Below, piece after piece: positions 1-7,380 of a stretch of DNA of 64,000 nt. This DNA is from Polaribacter sp. BM10 (GTDB taxonomy: Bacteria; Bacteroidota; Bacteroidia; Flavobacteriales; Flavobacteriaceae), in contig NZ_CP019704.1 of assembly GCF_002005425.1 (NCBI RefSeq), forward strand, positions 806,001 through 870,000, in the 5' to 3' direction. The position numbers and the translations under genes were made by a program. Position 1 is the first letter of the stretch; each line of letters begins with the position of its first letter. Under the pieces are notes generated by a model. That model had not been told where the DNA came from, made no database searches, and saw only the letters and a list, made by a program, of their open reading frames with translations.

Positions 1-586
1 TAATGTTAGATTCTTCGTTAAAAAATTGATGAAATAAATAACCATTAGAAGAATGTATTTCTACACCATCAAAACCAGCAGCCATTGCATTTTTGGCTGC
101 ATTTTTAAAATCTAAAACTGTTTGATTGATGTCTTCTAAAGACATTTCTTTTGGTGTTACTGTATCTTTTTCTCCTTCTGGCGTATATACTTGCACATTT
201 GCATTAACTGCAGAAGGTGCTAATGGTAATGCTCCGTTATGAAAATCTGGATGAGAAATTCTACCAACATGCCATAACTGAATAAATATTTTACCGCCTT
301 CTTTGTGTACTTCTTCAGTTACTTTTTTCCAACCTTCTGTCTGCGCTTCGCTATAAATTCCAGGAGTATTAATGTAACCAACAGCTTGCTTAGAAACTTG
401 TGATCCTTCTGTAATTATTAAACCTGCGGATGCTCTTTGTTTATAATACAAACCTTGTAAATCTTTGGTAGCAACATTTTGGTCGTTGTCTGCTCTACTT
501 CTTGTCATAGGCGCCATTACAACTCTGTTGTTTAAAGGTAAATCTGTAATATTATTAAAGTTTTGTAATAAATATGATTTTTTCAT
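1..586 (-). CDS. Old yellow enzyme family NADH:flavin oxidoreductase (alkene reductase), partial
   Basis: This is the N-terminal 195 codons of an FMN-dependent ene-reductase (NemA-like); the C-terminal part lies beyond the left edge. The ATG is at 586, and the protein begins MKKSYLLQNF. Family signs are MAPMTRSRAD at residues 25-34, the LWHVGR block, and IHSSNGYLFHQF, whose His-x-x-Asn pair normally binds the ring of the substrate. Such enzymes reduce activated C=C bonds of enones, quinones and nitro compounds using NAD(P)H in the cytoplasm. The HPF gene ends 38 bp upstream on the same strand, so the two may be co-transcribed. The family is clear; the substrate cannot be read. Confidence 0.9.
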   Translation of the reverse strand, partial: MKKSYLLQNFNNITDLPLNNRVVMAPMTRSRADNDQNVATKDLQGLYYKQRASAGLIITEGSQVSKQAVGYINTPGIYSEAQTEGWKKVTEEVHKEGGKIFIQLWHVGRISHPDFHNGALPLAPSAVNANVQVYTPEGEKDTVTPKEMSLEDINQTVLDFKNAAKNAMAAGFDGVEIHSSNGYLFHQFFNEESNI

Positions 587-623
587 AATTCTTTTTTTTT
601 TGATTGAAATTCTAAACGACTTT

Positions 624-926
624 TTAATAAGTTGCCATTTTACCTTTCTTTTTTGTTAATTGTTTGTCTAGTTCTTTAATAGATTCTGATATAGAATTCA
701 TAAAATTACTGTTTGTAGCCTCTGCAAATAACCTTGGCCCTGGTACACTTAAACGGATGTTACATATCATTCCGGTTTCATCAGAACTTGTATTTTCTGT
801 TTTAAAGAACACATCTGCTCTAACAATCATATTAAACTTTTTGTATAAATGTTCTAATTTTTCTTTTGTAAATTCTTCTAATCTCTCGCTAGCTTCTACA
901 TCGTGGTATTCAAAATTTATAGTCAT
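624..926 (-). CDS. hpf: Ribosome hibernation-promoting factor, short HPF/RaiA type
   Basis: The 100-residue protein matches the single-domain S30AE/HPF fold (beta-alpha-beta-beta-beta-alpha). It starts MTINFEYHDV and has a lysine-rich C-terminus (residues 91-97) that would contact 16S rRNA. Short HPF binds the decoding region of the 30S subunit and helps to inactivate ribosomes in stationary phase. It lacks the C-terminal dimerisation domain of long HPF. The gene is divergent from maf with a 165-bp gap, and the oxidoreductase follows 38 bp downstream. Family membership is secure; regulation is not visible. Confidence 0.93.
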   Translation of the reverse strand: MTINFEYHDVEASERLEEFTKEKLEHLYKKFNMIVRADVFFKTENTSSDETGMICNIRLSVPGPRLFAEATNSNFMNSISESIKELDKQLTKKKGKMATY

Positions 927-1068
927 AATCTCTTACATTTTTTAATTTATAATTAAATTTTCTGATGTAAAATTAAGAATACTTATAGCGAAAAAGTTGT
1001 CTTTAAGATTCTAATTTGAACTCATATCAAAAAACGATTTTCCTATAACTAAAATGTATAAATAGTAT

Positions 1069-1076
1069 TAAATTTG
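1069..1076 (+). promoter_or_regulatory. Bacteroidota -7 box for maf
   Basis: TAAATTTG matches the Bacteroidota -7 consensus TAnnTTTG exactly and lies 15 bp before the maf ATG at 1092. No TTTG -33 element is seen at the usual 19-21 bp spacing, so only half of the promoter is supported. Confidence 0.55.
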
Positions 1077-1091
1077 TTTTAAATTAAGCAC

Positions 1092-1670
1092 ATGATTCAA
1101 CAAAAATTATCAAAATACAATATTATACTGGCCTCTGGATCACCTAGAAGACAACAGTTTTTTAAAGACTTAGAAATAGAATTTTCAATAGAATTAAAGC
1201 CAGTTAACGAGGTTTATCCGAAGGAATTAATAGCAGAAGAAATTACCGATTATTTAGCAGATTTAAAGTCGAAAGCTTTCAAAAACTTAAAAGATAACGA
1301 TTTATTAGTTACATCAGATACTATTGTTTGGCTAGAAAACAAAGCATTGGGTAAGCCTAAAGATGTCGATGAAGCATTTAAAATGTTAAGCAATTTGTCT
1401 GGAAAAGAGCATAAAGTGATAACATCTGTTTCTTTAAAAACCAATAGTTTTCAAAAGATATTTAATGATGTTACTAAAGTTACTTTTAAAAATTTAACTT
1501 CGGATGAAATAAAATATTATATCAAAAATTATAAACCATTTGACAAAGCTGGTAGTTATGGCATACAAGAATGGATTGGTTTTATTGGTATAGAAAAAAT
1601 AGAAGGAAGTTATTTTAACGTAGTTGGTTTGCCAGTTCAAAAACTTTATAATGAGTTAATGAAGCTATAA
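1092..1670 (+). CDS. maf: Maf-like nucleoside triphosphate pyrophosphatase
   Basis: The 192-residue protein belongs to the Maf/HAM1-like family, which hydrolyses non-canonical or excess NTPs (typically dTTP/UTP, YhdE type) to monophosphate and pyrophosphate in the cytoplasm. The signature LASGSPRRQQFF is at residues 14-25, SDTIVW carries the catalytic Asp near residue 76, and DKAGSYGIQEW is the typical conserved block near residue 151. The length is normal for the family. It is preceded by a good -7 box. The next gene, a transketolase half, starts 145 bp downstream and looks unrelated in function. Confidence 0.93.
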   Translation: MIQQKLSKYNIILASGSPRRQQFFKDLEIEFSIELKPVNEVYPKELIAEEITDYLADLKSKAFKNLKDNDLLVTSDTIVWLENKALGKPKDVDEAFKMLSNLSGKEHKVITSVSLKTNSFQKIFNDVTKVTFKNLTSDEIKYYIKNYKPFDKAGSYGIQEWIGFIGIEKIEGSYFNVVGLPVQKLYNELMKL

Positions 1671-1815
1671 TTTTAAGATTGATTTTAGTCTTTTTATAGT
1701 TTTAAGAGTATTATGTTAAAAAGAACGAATTCTAATCTTCGTTTTCTTTTCCTAAAGACAAATAAAAGTTTATTTTTACCAAAATTTACAACACAACAAT
1801 TTTTACAACTTAATA

Positions 1816-2769
1816 ATGAAAAAATACACGTACACAGAAAAAAAAGATACACGTTCAGGTTTTGGTGACGGATTAACAGAGCTAGGAAGAACAAACCCAA
1901 ATGTGGTTGCTTTATGTGCAGATTTAATTGGTTCTTTAAAAATGGATCAATTTATAAAAGAAAACCCAGAAAGGTTTTTTCAAATAGGTATAGCAGAAGC
2001 AAATATGATTGGAATTGCTGCTGGTTTAACTATTGGAGGTAAAATACCTTTTACAGGTACATTTGCAAACTTTTCTACAGGTAGAGTTTATGATCAAATT
2101 CGTCAGTCTGTTGCATATTCTGGTAAAAATGTAAAAATTTGTGCATCTCATGCAGGTGTTACTTTAGGTGAAGATGGTGCTACACACCAAATTTTAGAAG
2201 ATATTGGTTTGATGAAAATGTTACCAGGCATGACAGTTATAAATACTTGTGACTATAATCAAACAAAAGCTGCAACAATTGCAATTGCAGATTTTGATGG
2301 GCCAGTTTATTTACGTTTTGGTAGACCAAAAGTACCTGTGTTTATGCCAACAGATCAAAAATTTGAAATTGGTAAAGGAGTTCAATTAACTGAAGGTACA
2401 GATGTAACAATTGTTGCAACTGGGCATTTAGTTTGGGAATCTTTGCAAGCAGCAGAACAATTAGAAGCACAAGGTATCTCTGCAGAAGTTATAAATATTC
2501 ATACAATTAAGCCTTTAGATGAAGATATTATTTTAAAATCTGTTGCTAAAACTGGTTGTATTGTTACTGCAGAAGAACATAATAAATTAGGTGGTTTAGG
2601 TGAAAGTGTTTCTAGAACTTTAGCCTTAAATGCTCCTACTCCGCAAGAATTTGTTGCTACGGATGATACATTCGGAGAATCTGGAACACCAGAACAATTA
2701 ATGGCAAAATATGGTTTAGATGCTACTGCAGTTGTAAAAGCTGTTAAAAAAGTAATTTCTAGAAAATAA
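1816..2769 (+). CDS. Transketolase C-terminal half (Pyr-binding and C-terminal domains)
   Basis: The 317-residue protein corresponds to the second half of transketolase: the pyrimidine-binding domain (residues 1-185) with the QIGIAEANMIGIAAG block, whose Glu activates thiamine diphosphate, followed by the C-terminal domain (about 190-315). In Bacteroidota transketolase is commonly split in two genes, and this half must pair with an N-terminal ThDP-diphosphate-binding subunit to transfer two-carbon units in the non-oxidative pentose phosphate pathway. The gene just upstream is maf, not the partner, and no partner lies in the window. A transketolase-like half acting with another partner cannot be excluded. 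Confidence 0.88.
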   Translation: MKKYTYTEKKDTRSGFGDGLTELGRTNPNVVALCADLIGSLKMDQFIKENPERFFQIGIAEANMIGIAAGLTIGGKIPFTGTFANFSTGRVYDQIRQSVAYSGKNVKICASHAGVTLGEDGATHQILEDIGLMKMLPGMTVINTCDYNQTKAATIAIADFDGPVYLRFGRPKVPVFMPTDQKFEIGKGVQLTEGTDVTIVATGHLVWESLQAAEQLEAQGISAEVINIHTIKPLDEDIILKSVAKTGCIVTAEEHNKLGGLGESVSRTLALNAPTPQEFVATDDTFGESGTPEQLMAKYGLDATAVVKAVKKVISRK

Positions 2770-2806
2770 TTTCGTTTAACATTAACAAACTATAAATCTA
2801 AAAAAC

Positions 2807-3400
2807 ATGAAAAAAGTAATTTTAATGATGTGTTTGGCTTTTGCTTTTAGTCAAACTTCAAATGCACAAATCGATTTCGGTTTAAAAGGAGGTATAAACT
2901 ATAATAATAACGGTGATGCAACTTTCTCATCAACAGGAAACGATGTTATTAGAGGTGGCGAATCTAGATCTGGTTATCATGCAGGTTTATGGTTTCGTGG
3001 TAAATTACCTTTAATTGGTTTATACATAAGACCAGAACTAGTGTTTACACAAGTAAAAAACGAATACACAGATACTAATGACGCTACTTCAGAATATGAA
3101 TACAAGAAATTAGACGTTCCTGTTTTATTAGGAAAGAAATTTTTAGGTGTTGCCAATGTTTTTATTGGTCCTTCTTTTCAATATATAATAGAAGATGATT
3201 TTAGCTTTTCTGGATTAACTACAGATGAGTTTGATAAGTTTTCTGTTGGTTTGCAAATGGGAGCTGGTATAGAGTTAGGTAGAATTGGTATTGATGTGCG
3301 TTGGGAAAGAGGTTTATCTAAAACAGAAGCTAATTTTGCTAACGTAACTGTAGATAATAGAACAGATCAAATTATTTTTGGTTTATCTTTAAAACTATAA
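2807..3400 (+). CDS. PorT-family outer-membrane beta-barrel protein
   Basis: The 197-residue protein has a Sec signal peptide (residues 1-20, cleavage after SNAQ) and alternating hydrophobic strands typical of the small 8-stranded barrel family (outer membrane protein beta-barrel, PorT-like), starting with FGLKGGINY and ending FGLSLKL. No enzyme motif is visible. It lies 37 bp after the transketolase half and is followed by a strong terminator, so both may share a transcript. It is a structural outer-membrane protein of unknown role; a link to T9SS is not shown by the sequence. Confidence 0.85.
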   Translation: MKKVILMMCLAFAFSQTSNAQIDFGLKGGINYNNNGDATFSSTGNDVIRGGESRSGYHAGLWFRGKLPLIGLYIRPELVFTQVKNEYTDTNDATSEYEYKKLDVPVLLGKKFLGVANVFIGPSFQYIIEDDFSFSGLTTDEFDKFSVGLQMGAGIELGRIGIDVRWERGLSKTEANFANVTVDNRTDQIIFGLSLKL

Positions 3401-3420
3401 TATATTTCAATCAATATTAA

Positions 3421-3451
3421 AAAGTCCTTGTATTTACAAGGACTTTTTTTT
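3421..3451 (+). terminator. Rho-independent terminator
   Basis: A 10-bp perfect stem (3421-3430 with 3437-3446), a 6-nt loop and a run of T form a classical terminator 20 bp after the beta-barrel gene. Confidence 0.92.
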
Positions 3452-3581
3452 GGTTAGAACTATTTTGAAAATAGTTGGTTGTATTGTGTTTTTATAGAGC
3501 TTTATAAATTCAAAATTAAGATTACTCTATCTTTACTCTAAACTAATTTATAACTATTAAAATTCAGTTTAAATTGTACAA

Positions 3582-3612
3582 AAAAAGCTCTTGAGAAATC
3601 AAGAGCTTTTTT
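3582..3612 (-). terminator. Rho-independent terminator after the FKBP lipoprotein gene
   Basis: A perfect stem (3582-3594 with 3599-3611) encloses a GAAA loop, with A and T tracts on both sides. It serves the minus-strand gene ending at 3633 and could work in both directions. The rest of 3452-3581 is AT-rich without recognisable signals. Confidence 0.88.
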
Positions 3613-3632
3613 AAATATTGTAAAAAATCTAA

Positions 3633-4439
3633 CTATACATTAGGATTTAAATAATCTGGTAAAGCAGGATTGCTATTATCGCTAAAATCGTTTGTAGGAT
3701 CTCCATCACCATCTGCATCTTCATCAATAGAAGGTATACCATCATTGTCATGATCTGTATCTTCTACGATATCTAATAACTCAATGTAAAACATCAAATT
3801 TGTGTCTACTAAACTACTTGTATAATTATTAGTGTCAATTGAAGAATAAGCTAATCCAGAAGGAATAAATAAAATTCCTTTACCTGTATTTAAATATGTA
3901 ATTGGTCCGTTAAGTGTTCCGCCATTACTATCTTTTTTTAATTCCCCTCCTAAAAAATTTGTAAAACCATATTTCCATCCATCAATAACGGCATTTAAAG
4001 TTAACCATGTTCCAGTGTCATTTCTATCAAAATTAGAAGTTAACAATTCTGTATTTGCAAAAGCTTGACCAGAATATTTTACATATATAGAATCCATTAC
4101 TGTTGGGTTTCCTTTTACTGGTGAAGGTTTACCTTGTTCTATTGTGTAAACATATAAAGTATGTTCGATATCATTTTCTGTAACTTTATATGATTTTAAT
4201 TTATCTTTATCTTCAAATAATGAAGTTTTACCACTTACTAATGTTTTTACAGAATCTAAATCAGTGTCGTAATAATTGTTCTTTAAAAATTTTACAATAG
4301 AATCGTTATCTTTTATTGCTAATTCTTCATAATTAATGTCTGCAAACGGATTAAAAAAACCGTTATTATCATCATCACAAGAATACATTACTATCACTCC
4401 TAATAAAAGAAGAAAGAAAATATTTTTTATTTTATTCAT
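3633..4439 (-). CDS. FKBP-type peptidyl-prolyl isomerase lipoprotein with acidic Ca-binding-like tail
   Basis: The 268-residue protein has a lipoprotein signal with lipobox Cys near residue 21 (MYSC), followed by DDDN. Residues about 100-225 resemble the FKBP peptidyl-prolyl isomerase domain (VMDSIYVKYSGQ at its start, ILFIPSGLAY near its end). Residues 228-255 form an Asp-rich run of TSP3-like type (DHDNDGIPS, DADGDGD) that would bind calcium. Lipid-anchored isomerases of this layout are common in Flavobacteriia and likely assist folding at the cell surface or in the periplasm. It is transcribed alone, with its own terminator. Confidence 0.85.
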   Translation of the reverse strand: MNKIKNIFFLLLLGVIVMYSCDDDNNGFFNPFADINYEELAIKDNDSIVKFLKNNYYDTDLDSVKTLVSGKTSLFEDKDKLKSYKVTENDIEHTLYVYTIEQGKPSPVKGNPTVMDSIYVKYSGQAFANTELLTSNFDRNDTGTWLTLNAVIDGWKYGFTNFLGGELKKDSNGGTLNGPITYLNTGKGILFIPSGLAYSSIDTNNYTSSLVDTNLMFYIELLDIVEDTDHDNDGIPSIDEDADGDGDPTNDFSDNSNPALPDYLNPNV

Positions 4440-4477
4440 TTAACTTAAAAATTTAAGCGTGCAATTTACCATTTTTA

Positions 4478-4485
4478 TACCTTTG
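4478..4485 (+). promoter_or_regulatory. -7 box for hslR operon
   Basis: TACCTTTG matches TAnnTTTG and lies 33 bp before the ATG at 4519, in the divergent gap between the FKBP lipoprotein gene and hslR. No TTTG -33 element is seen. Confidence 0.55.
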
Positions 4486-4518
4486 TAAAAAGACAAAAAT
4501 TATATTTTAACTTATTTT

Positions 4519-4896
4519 ATGAGAATTGATAAATATTTGTGGTGTACTCGAGTTTTTAAAACAAGAAGTATTGCTACAACAGCATGTAAAAAAGGGCAAG
4601 TTAAGATAGATGGTAAAAGTATAAAACCATCTAAAGAAGTTTTTGGTAACGAATTAATTGTAGTTCGTAAAAATCAGATAAATTATCAAATAAAAGTTTT
4701 AAATTTACCAGAAAGTAGAGTTGGCGCAAAATTGGTAGATCAATATCGAAAAGATGTGACACCAAAAGAAGAGTTCGAAAAAACAGAACTTTTAAAATAT
4801 GCAAAAGATTACTATAGGAAAAAAGGAATTGGTAGACCAACGAAAAAAGATAGAAGAGATATAGATAATTATCAAGATTATACAACAGAAGAGTAA
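4519..4896 (+). CDS. hslR: RNA-binding S4 domain protein, heat-shock protein 15 type
   Basis: The 125-residue protein begins MRIDKYLWCTRVFKTRSIA, the start of an S4 RNA-binding domain (residues 1-60), and ends in a basic tail. Hsp15 (HslR) binds 50S subunits carrying peptidyl-tRNA to help recycle stalled ribosomes. The stop codon overlaps the next ATG by one base (TAATG), so translation of the phosphoribosyltransferase is probably coupled. Confidence 0.9.
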   Translation: MRIDKYLWCTRVFKTRSIATTACKKGQVKIDGKSIKPSKEVFGNELIVVRKNQINYQIKVLNLPESRVGAKLVDQYRKDVTPKEEFEKTELLKYAKDYYRKKGIGRPTKKDRRDIDNYQDYTTEE

Positions 4897-5399
4897 TGAT
4901 TGCAGAAAATAATATTATTTTAGATAACACTCAAATAAATCAGAAAATTAGAAGAATTGCGTATCAAATTTATGAAAGCAATAGTTCTGAAAGTGAAGTT
5001 GTAGTTGCTGGAATTATAGGTAATGGTTTCGTTTTTTCAAAAAAAATAGCCACTATTTTAGAAGAAATTTCTTCATTAAAAGTGATACTTTGTGAAGTCA
5101 ATATCAATAAAAAACAACCTTTGCTACCTGTTTCAACTTCTATTTCTGTAGAAGATTACAAGAATAAACCTCTTATTTTAGTTGATGATGTTTTAAATTC
5201 TGGTACTACTTTAATTTATGGTATTAAACATTTTTTAGAAGTTCCTTTAAAAAGGTTTAAAACAGCAGTTTTGGTAAATAGAAATCATAAAAAATATCCC
5301 GTAAAAGCAGATTTTAAAGGAATTTCGTTATCAACTTCTATTAAAGAACATGTTCAGGTAGAGTTTAATAACGATGGTTCTTTAGCGTATTTAGTTTAA
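4896..5399 (+). CDS. Phosphoribosyltransferase family protein (PyrR-like)
   Basis: The 167-residue protein has the type I PRTase PRPP-binding motif LILVDDVLNSGTTL (residues about 92-105). The overall layout resembles PyrR, but RNA-binding attenuation cannot be judged from the sequence. The substrate base is therefore open. It overlaps hslR by one base and converges on aroK with a 9-bp overlap of the 3' ends. Confidence 0.82.
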   Translation: MIAENNIILDNTQINQKIRRIAYQIYESNSSESEVVVAGIIGNGFVFSKKIATILEEISSLKVILCEVNINKKQPLLPVSTSISVEDYKNKPLILVDDVLNSGTTLIYGIKHFLEVPLKRFKTAVLVNRNHKKYPVKADFKGISLSTSIKEHVQVEFNNDGSLAYLV

Positions 5400-5906
5400 T
5401 AATTTTTCAATTTCTGTAACTACTTCTTTACTTGTTAAGTTGTCTGAGCTAATAGTTGTATTTGCTTGCTCATAAAAAAAACGTCTTTCAAAAAGATGTT
5501 TAGCAACATATTCAGATAATTTGTCATCATTTAATTCTGATACAAGAGGTCTTGTGTTTTTTTCGTTCTTAAGACGATCTACCAAAGTTTTTATGCTTGC
5601 TTTTATATAAATAGATGTAGCTGTACTCGCTTTAATTAAATCCATATTACCGGCATAACAAGGTGTTCCTCCTCCTAAAGAAAGTATAAAATCTTCCTCA
5701 GAATCTAAAATTTCTTTTAAATATTTGTTTTCTTTTATCCTAAAATAGATTTCTCCTTTATTTTTAAAGATTTCTGAAATTGTCATTTTTTCTCTGTTAG
5801 AGATGTAATCATCTAAATCTATAAAATTAGTATTCAGTTTTTTAGAGGCTTCTCTACCGATTGTTGATTTTCCAGAAGCCATGTATCCTAACAGTATAAT
5901 TTTCAT
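5391..5906 (-). CDS. aroK: Shikimate kinase
   Basis: The 171-residue P-loop kinase phosphorylates shikimate at the 3-OH in the chorismate pathway. The Walker A is GYMASGKST (residues 7-15), FIDLDDYI contains the substrate-binding Asp, and SLGGGTPCY is the Gly-rich shikimate-contact loop. RPLV with its Arg is the lid region. The length is standard. It is transcribed alone, converging on the phosphoribosyltransferase gene. Confidence 0.94.
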   Translation of the reverse strand: MKIILLGYMASGKSTIGREASKKLNTNFIDLDDYISNREKMTISEIFKNKGEIYFRIKENKYLKEILDSEEDFILSLGGGTPCYAGNMDLIKASTATSIYIKASIKTLVDRLKNEKNTRPLVSELNDDKLSEYVAKHLFERRFFYEQANTTISSDNLTSKEVVTEIEKLLN

Positions 5907-5976
5907 TATTTTTATTTTTTTACAAATATCGATAAAAAAAAATCATTTTTATGCTAATAAATCCAATGATTGATAG

Positions 5977-5984
5977 TATATTTG
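5977..5984 (+). promoter_or_regulatory. -7 box for tRNA-Lys
   Basis: TATATTTG matches TAnnTTTG perfectly, 18 bp before the mature tRNA-Lys 5' end. No TTTG -33 element is visible. Confidence 0.6.
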
Positions 5985-6002
5985 CAACCGATTTAAGAAA
6001 AA

Positions 6003-6075
6003 GACCTGGTAGCTCAGTTGGTAGAGCATCTCCCTTTTAAGGAGAGGGTCCTGGGTTCGAGCCCCAGCCCGGTCA
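6003..6075 (+). tRNA. tRNA-Lys (anticodon TTT)
   Basis: The 73-nt cloverleaf can be folded by eye. The anticodon stem TCTCC/GGAGA has the loop CTTTTAA with anticodon TTT. The T arm CTGGG/CCCAG has the loop TTCGAGC. The acceptor GACCTGG pairs with CCCGGTC except for a T5-C68 mismatch. No CCA is encoded. A perfect terminator follows directly. Confidence 0.96.
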
Positions 6076-6076
6076 C

Positions 6077-6106
6077 AAAAAAGTTAAGCGAAAGCTTAAC
6101 TTTTTT
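6077..6106 (+). terminator. Terminator after tRNA-Lys
   Basis: A 13-bp perfect stem (6077-6089 with 6094-6106) with a GAAA tetraloop ends in six T. It separates the two tRNA genes, so tRNA-Leu probably has its own promoter or relies on read-through. Confidence 0.92.
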
Positions 6107-6121
6107 ATTTTATATTAATTT

Positions 6122-6205
6122 GCGCACGTGGCGAAATTGGTAGACGCGCAACCTTGAGGGGGTTGTTTTCGTAAGAAAGTGGAAGTTCGAATCTTCTCGT
6201 GCGCA
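6122..6205 (+). tRNA. tRNA-Leu (anticodon GAG)
   Basis: The 84-nt class II tRNA has a 7-bp acceptor GCGCACG/CGTGCGC and an anticodon stem CAACC/GGTTG with the loop TTGAGGG (anticodon GAG). It has a variable arm as expected for Leu and the T loop TTCGAAT. The discriminator is A and no CCA is encoded. Confidence 0.96.
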
Positions 6206-6265
6206 CAAATTGATTTAAAATAACTTCTTTCACAAATAATTAACCAAAGTATAACGGATTATCAT

Positions 6266-6273
6266 TAATTTTG
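6266..6273 (+). promoter_or_regulatory. -7 box very close to the next start codon
   Basis: TAATTTTG matches TAnnTTTG and ends only 5 bp before the ATG at 6279. If used, the transcript would be leaderless or nearly so. Confidence 0.45.
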
Positions 6274-6278
6274 TTTTT

Positions 6279-7085
6279 ATGCAAAAACTGATTATAATCT
6301 TGTGCTTTTTAGCCTCTTTAAGCACATTCTCTCAAGCAGACACTTTACGTACTAAAGTTTTAAAAGGGCAAATTATACACGCCGAAAATAAAAAAGTCTT
6401 AAGTGCGGCCCATGTTTTGAATCTAAATACAGTTAGTGGAACTATTACTGATGATAAAGGTTTTTTCGAATTACCAACAAAAGTTAATGATACTATTTTG
6501 GTTTCTTACTTAGGGTTTACTTCAATTAAATTAAAAGTTACAAACGATTTACTTAAAGGAAACGAGTTAGAAATTGCGCTTTATGAAAAACCAGAAAGTG
6601 TAAAAGAAGTTATAATTCGCTCTACAAAATTAATAGGTGTTTTAGAAATTGATGTAAAACAAGTGCCTAAAGATAGATTTACAAGAATACATATTAATGG
6701 TCTACAACAAACTTATGAGGTTGGTAAACCACAAGCCAAAAACTTTTCATCTCCTGTTGCTGCCTTGTTTCAACCGGTAGATTTCTTGTATAATTTATTC
6801 GGAAAAAAACCAAAACAACTTCGAAAGCTTCAGAAACTAAAAAAAGAAGACGACTTGCGTAAAATGCTTGCTGGTAAGTTTGATAGAGAAGTTATGATGG
6901 AATATTTAGACATGGATAGACAAGAATTGTCTGAGTTATTAACCGATTGTAATTATTCTGAATATTTTATTAAAAAAGCATCAGATTTACAAATGATTGA
7001 AGCAGTATTAGATTGTTATGAAAATTATAAAGCCTTAAAAAAGGGAAAAATAGAGCGTAACAAAATTCCAGATAAAAAGAATTAG
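6279..7085 (+). CDS. CarboxypepD_reg-like domain protein, secreted
   Basis: The 268-residue protein has a signal peptide (residues 1-19, ending TFSQA). A carboxypeptidase regulatory-like (CarbopepD_reg_2) beta-sandwich covers about 28-105: LKGQIIHAENKKVLSAAHV, then GTITDDKGFFELP and the typical LVSYLGFTSIKL. The lysine-rich, helical C-terminal region (150-268) has no motif I recognise. Such domains are usual at the N-terminus of TonB receptors, but here there is no barrel. It is probably periplasmic or on the inner face of the outer membrane; function unknown. Confidence 0.82.
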   Translation: MQKLIIILCFLASLSTFSQADTLRTKVLKGQIIHAENKKVLSAAHVLNLNTVSGTITDDKGFFELPTKVNDTILVSYLGFTSIKLKVTNDLLKGNELEIALYEKPESVKEVIIRSTKLIGVLEIDVKQVPKDRFTRIHINGLQQTYEVGKPQAKNFSSPVAALFQPVDFLYNLFGKKPKQLRKLQKLKKEDDLRKMLAGKFDREVMMEYLDMDRQELSELLTDCNYSEYFIKKASDLQMIEAVLDCYENYKALKKGKIERNKIPDKKN

Positions 7086-7326
7086 TCTTAAATGAAAAAG
7101 GCCAGAAACCAACGATTTCTAACCTTAATCAACTATTAAAAAACTAATTACAAACTAAACTTTTTAGGGCTTAGTTATTTTTAAATTCTATTTTTGATGA
7201 TTAAATTTATAATTACCCGAAAACTTTAAACCTAATCTATATTATTAAGACGCCATATTTTAATATTTGTTACATTTTAAATTCTCTTTAACAGTATTTT
7301 AATAGAAAGAAGAAATATATAAGCAA
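7086..7326. other. Intergenic region without recognised gene
   Basis: This AT-rich stretch holds an imperfect hairpin right after the CarboxypepD_reg gene (AAGG 7098-7101 with CCTT 7123-7126, inner AGAAA/TTTCT around a 7-nt loop). Beyond it I see no ORF, RNA or repeat. Confidence 0.4.
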
Positions 7327-7355
7327 AAAAAATCCAGCATTAAGCTGGATTTTTT
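7327..7355. terminator. Bidirectional terminator
   Basis: A 12-bp perfect stem (7327-7338 with 7344-7355) around ATTAA has an A tract on one side and a T tract on the other. It lies 26 bp beyond the prohibitin stop on the minus strand. Confidence 0.9.
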
Positions 7356-7380
7356 ATTCAAAATGTTTAGAAATATTTTC

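Noticed and set aside
664..945. Open frame opposite hpf
   Set aside because: It is a shadow of a clear HPF gene, without recognisable features.
1694..1900. Minus-strand open frame before the transketolase half
   Set aside because: It overlaps the transketolase start and is rich in Leu, Phe and Cys, as expected for antisense AT-rich DNA. It is not the missing N-terminal transketolase half.
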